Positions 63,920 through 64,000 of a stretch of 64,000 nucleotides of DNA are shown here, one piece after another. Source of the stretch: Salipiger mangrovisoli (GTDB taxonomy: Bacteria > Pseudomonadota > Alphaproteobacteria > Rhodobacterales > Rhodobacteraceae); assembly GCF_015223355.1 (NCBI RefSeq), contig NZ_JADFFK010000007.1, positions 209,979 through 273,978 of the forward strand, in the 5' to 3' direction. Each line of letters opens with the position of its first letter. Position 1 is the stretch's first letter. The notes under the pieces are model-generated. The model saw only the letters and a program-made list of their open reading frames with translations. It was not told the origin of the DNA and did not search any database. The position numbers were made by a program, and so were the translations under genes.

Positions 63920-64000
63920 CTAGCCCATCAGCGCCTTGCGCAGCATGTTGCCGGCGAGCAGCAGCACGGTCAGCGCGAAGACCAGCCGCAGCCGCGCCGG
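63920..64000 (-). CDS. C-terminal end of a membrane protein, possibly TauE/SafE family (cut by window end)
   Basis: The last 26 residues of a minus-strand gene, including RLRLVFALTVLLLAGNMLRK, end in TAG at 63920. A hydrophobic helix close to the C-terminus with this pattern is common in TauE/SafE-type exporters, but the evidence is thin. Confidence 0.5.
   Translation of the reverse strand, partial: PARLRLVFALTVLLLAGNMLRKALMG

Overview
The window is a 64 kb, high-GC chromosomal or chromid-type segment from an alphaproteobacterium, most likely a Rhodobacteraceae member. This is inferred from the gene content: a glpSTPQUV-type glycerol importer of the Rhizobium kind, TRAP and sugar ABC importers, paired Lrp genes, DUF2160 and AA_synth proteins, and an intergenic hairpin near 56.95 kb that resembles ones I remember from this family. 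It is almost entirely metabolic and regulatory. I saw no rRNA, tRNA, transposase, phage gene, CRISPR array or replication origin.

Layout. 0-3.6 kb: ilvC, two tandem Lrp/AsnC regulators and a class V aminotransferase. 3.9-6.9 kb: an OmpR-type winged-helix/TPR-like regulator divergent from a TpsB-like outer-membrane barrel that lacks POTRA domains. 6.9-18.1 kb: a sugar-acid island with a sugar ABC importer, Gfo/Idh oxidoreductase, MaoC protein, L-fuconate dehydratase, IclR regulator, lactonase-like amidohydrolase, a CoA-transferase and a substrate-binding-like protein without a signal peptide. Five copies of one 14-bp motif lie at its four promoters. 18.2-32.5 kb: a redox/haem/sulfur island with rhodanese, YgjV-like, TetR and OsmC proteins, two flavoproteins, a truncated haemoglobin, a PAS-cyclase-like protein, a hybrid histidine kinase, an OmpR-type response regulator, a second globin, a cysteine synthase-glutaredoxin fusion, an MFS carrier and three small proteins.

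32.7-40 kb: a TRAP transporter, DapA-type aldolase/dehydratase, GntR regulator and an apparently cytoplasmic GH78 alpha-L-rhamnosidase. 40-45.8 kb: a LuxR-type regulator divergent from a PotABCD-like importer and an SDR. 45.8-56.1 kb: the complete glycerol system glpK, glpV-U-Q-P-T-S, glpD and divergent glpR. 56.2-59 kb: sfsA, an MscS channel and a methionine aminopeptidase. 59-63.9 kb: an ALDH / luciferase-like monooxygenase / hydrolase / AA_synth operon divergent from a LysR regulator, then the end of a membrane protein gene.

The strongest candidate for an undescribed system is the 19.7-32.1 kb island. A 15-bp direct repeat, TGAAAC-N3-(C/T)GAAAC, lies upstream of five of its transcription units. 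Three of the five have a further GAAAC exactly 33 bp after the second one. One of the controlled units encodes a truncated haemoglobin, a PAS/class III cyclase-like protein with altered catalytic residues, a soluble PAS hybrid histidine kinase and an OmpR-type response regulator, in that order and almost without gaps. I infer that this unit senses a haem ligand or redox state and drives the island through the repeat. A second notable point is that GlpS and GlpT carry complementary defects in their ATPase motifs, predicting one working ATP site per transporter.
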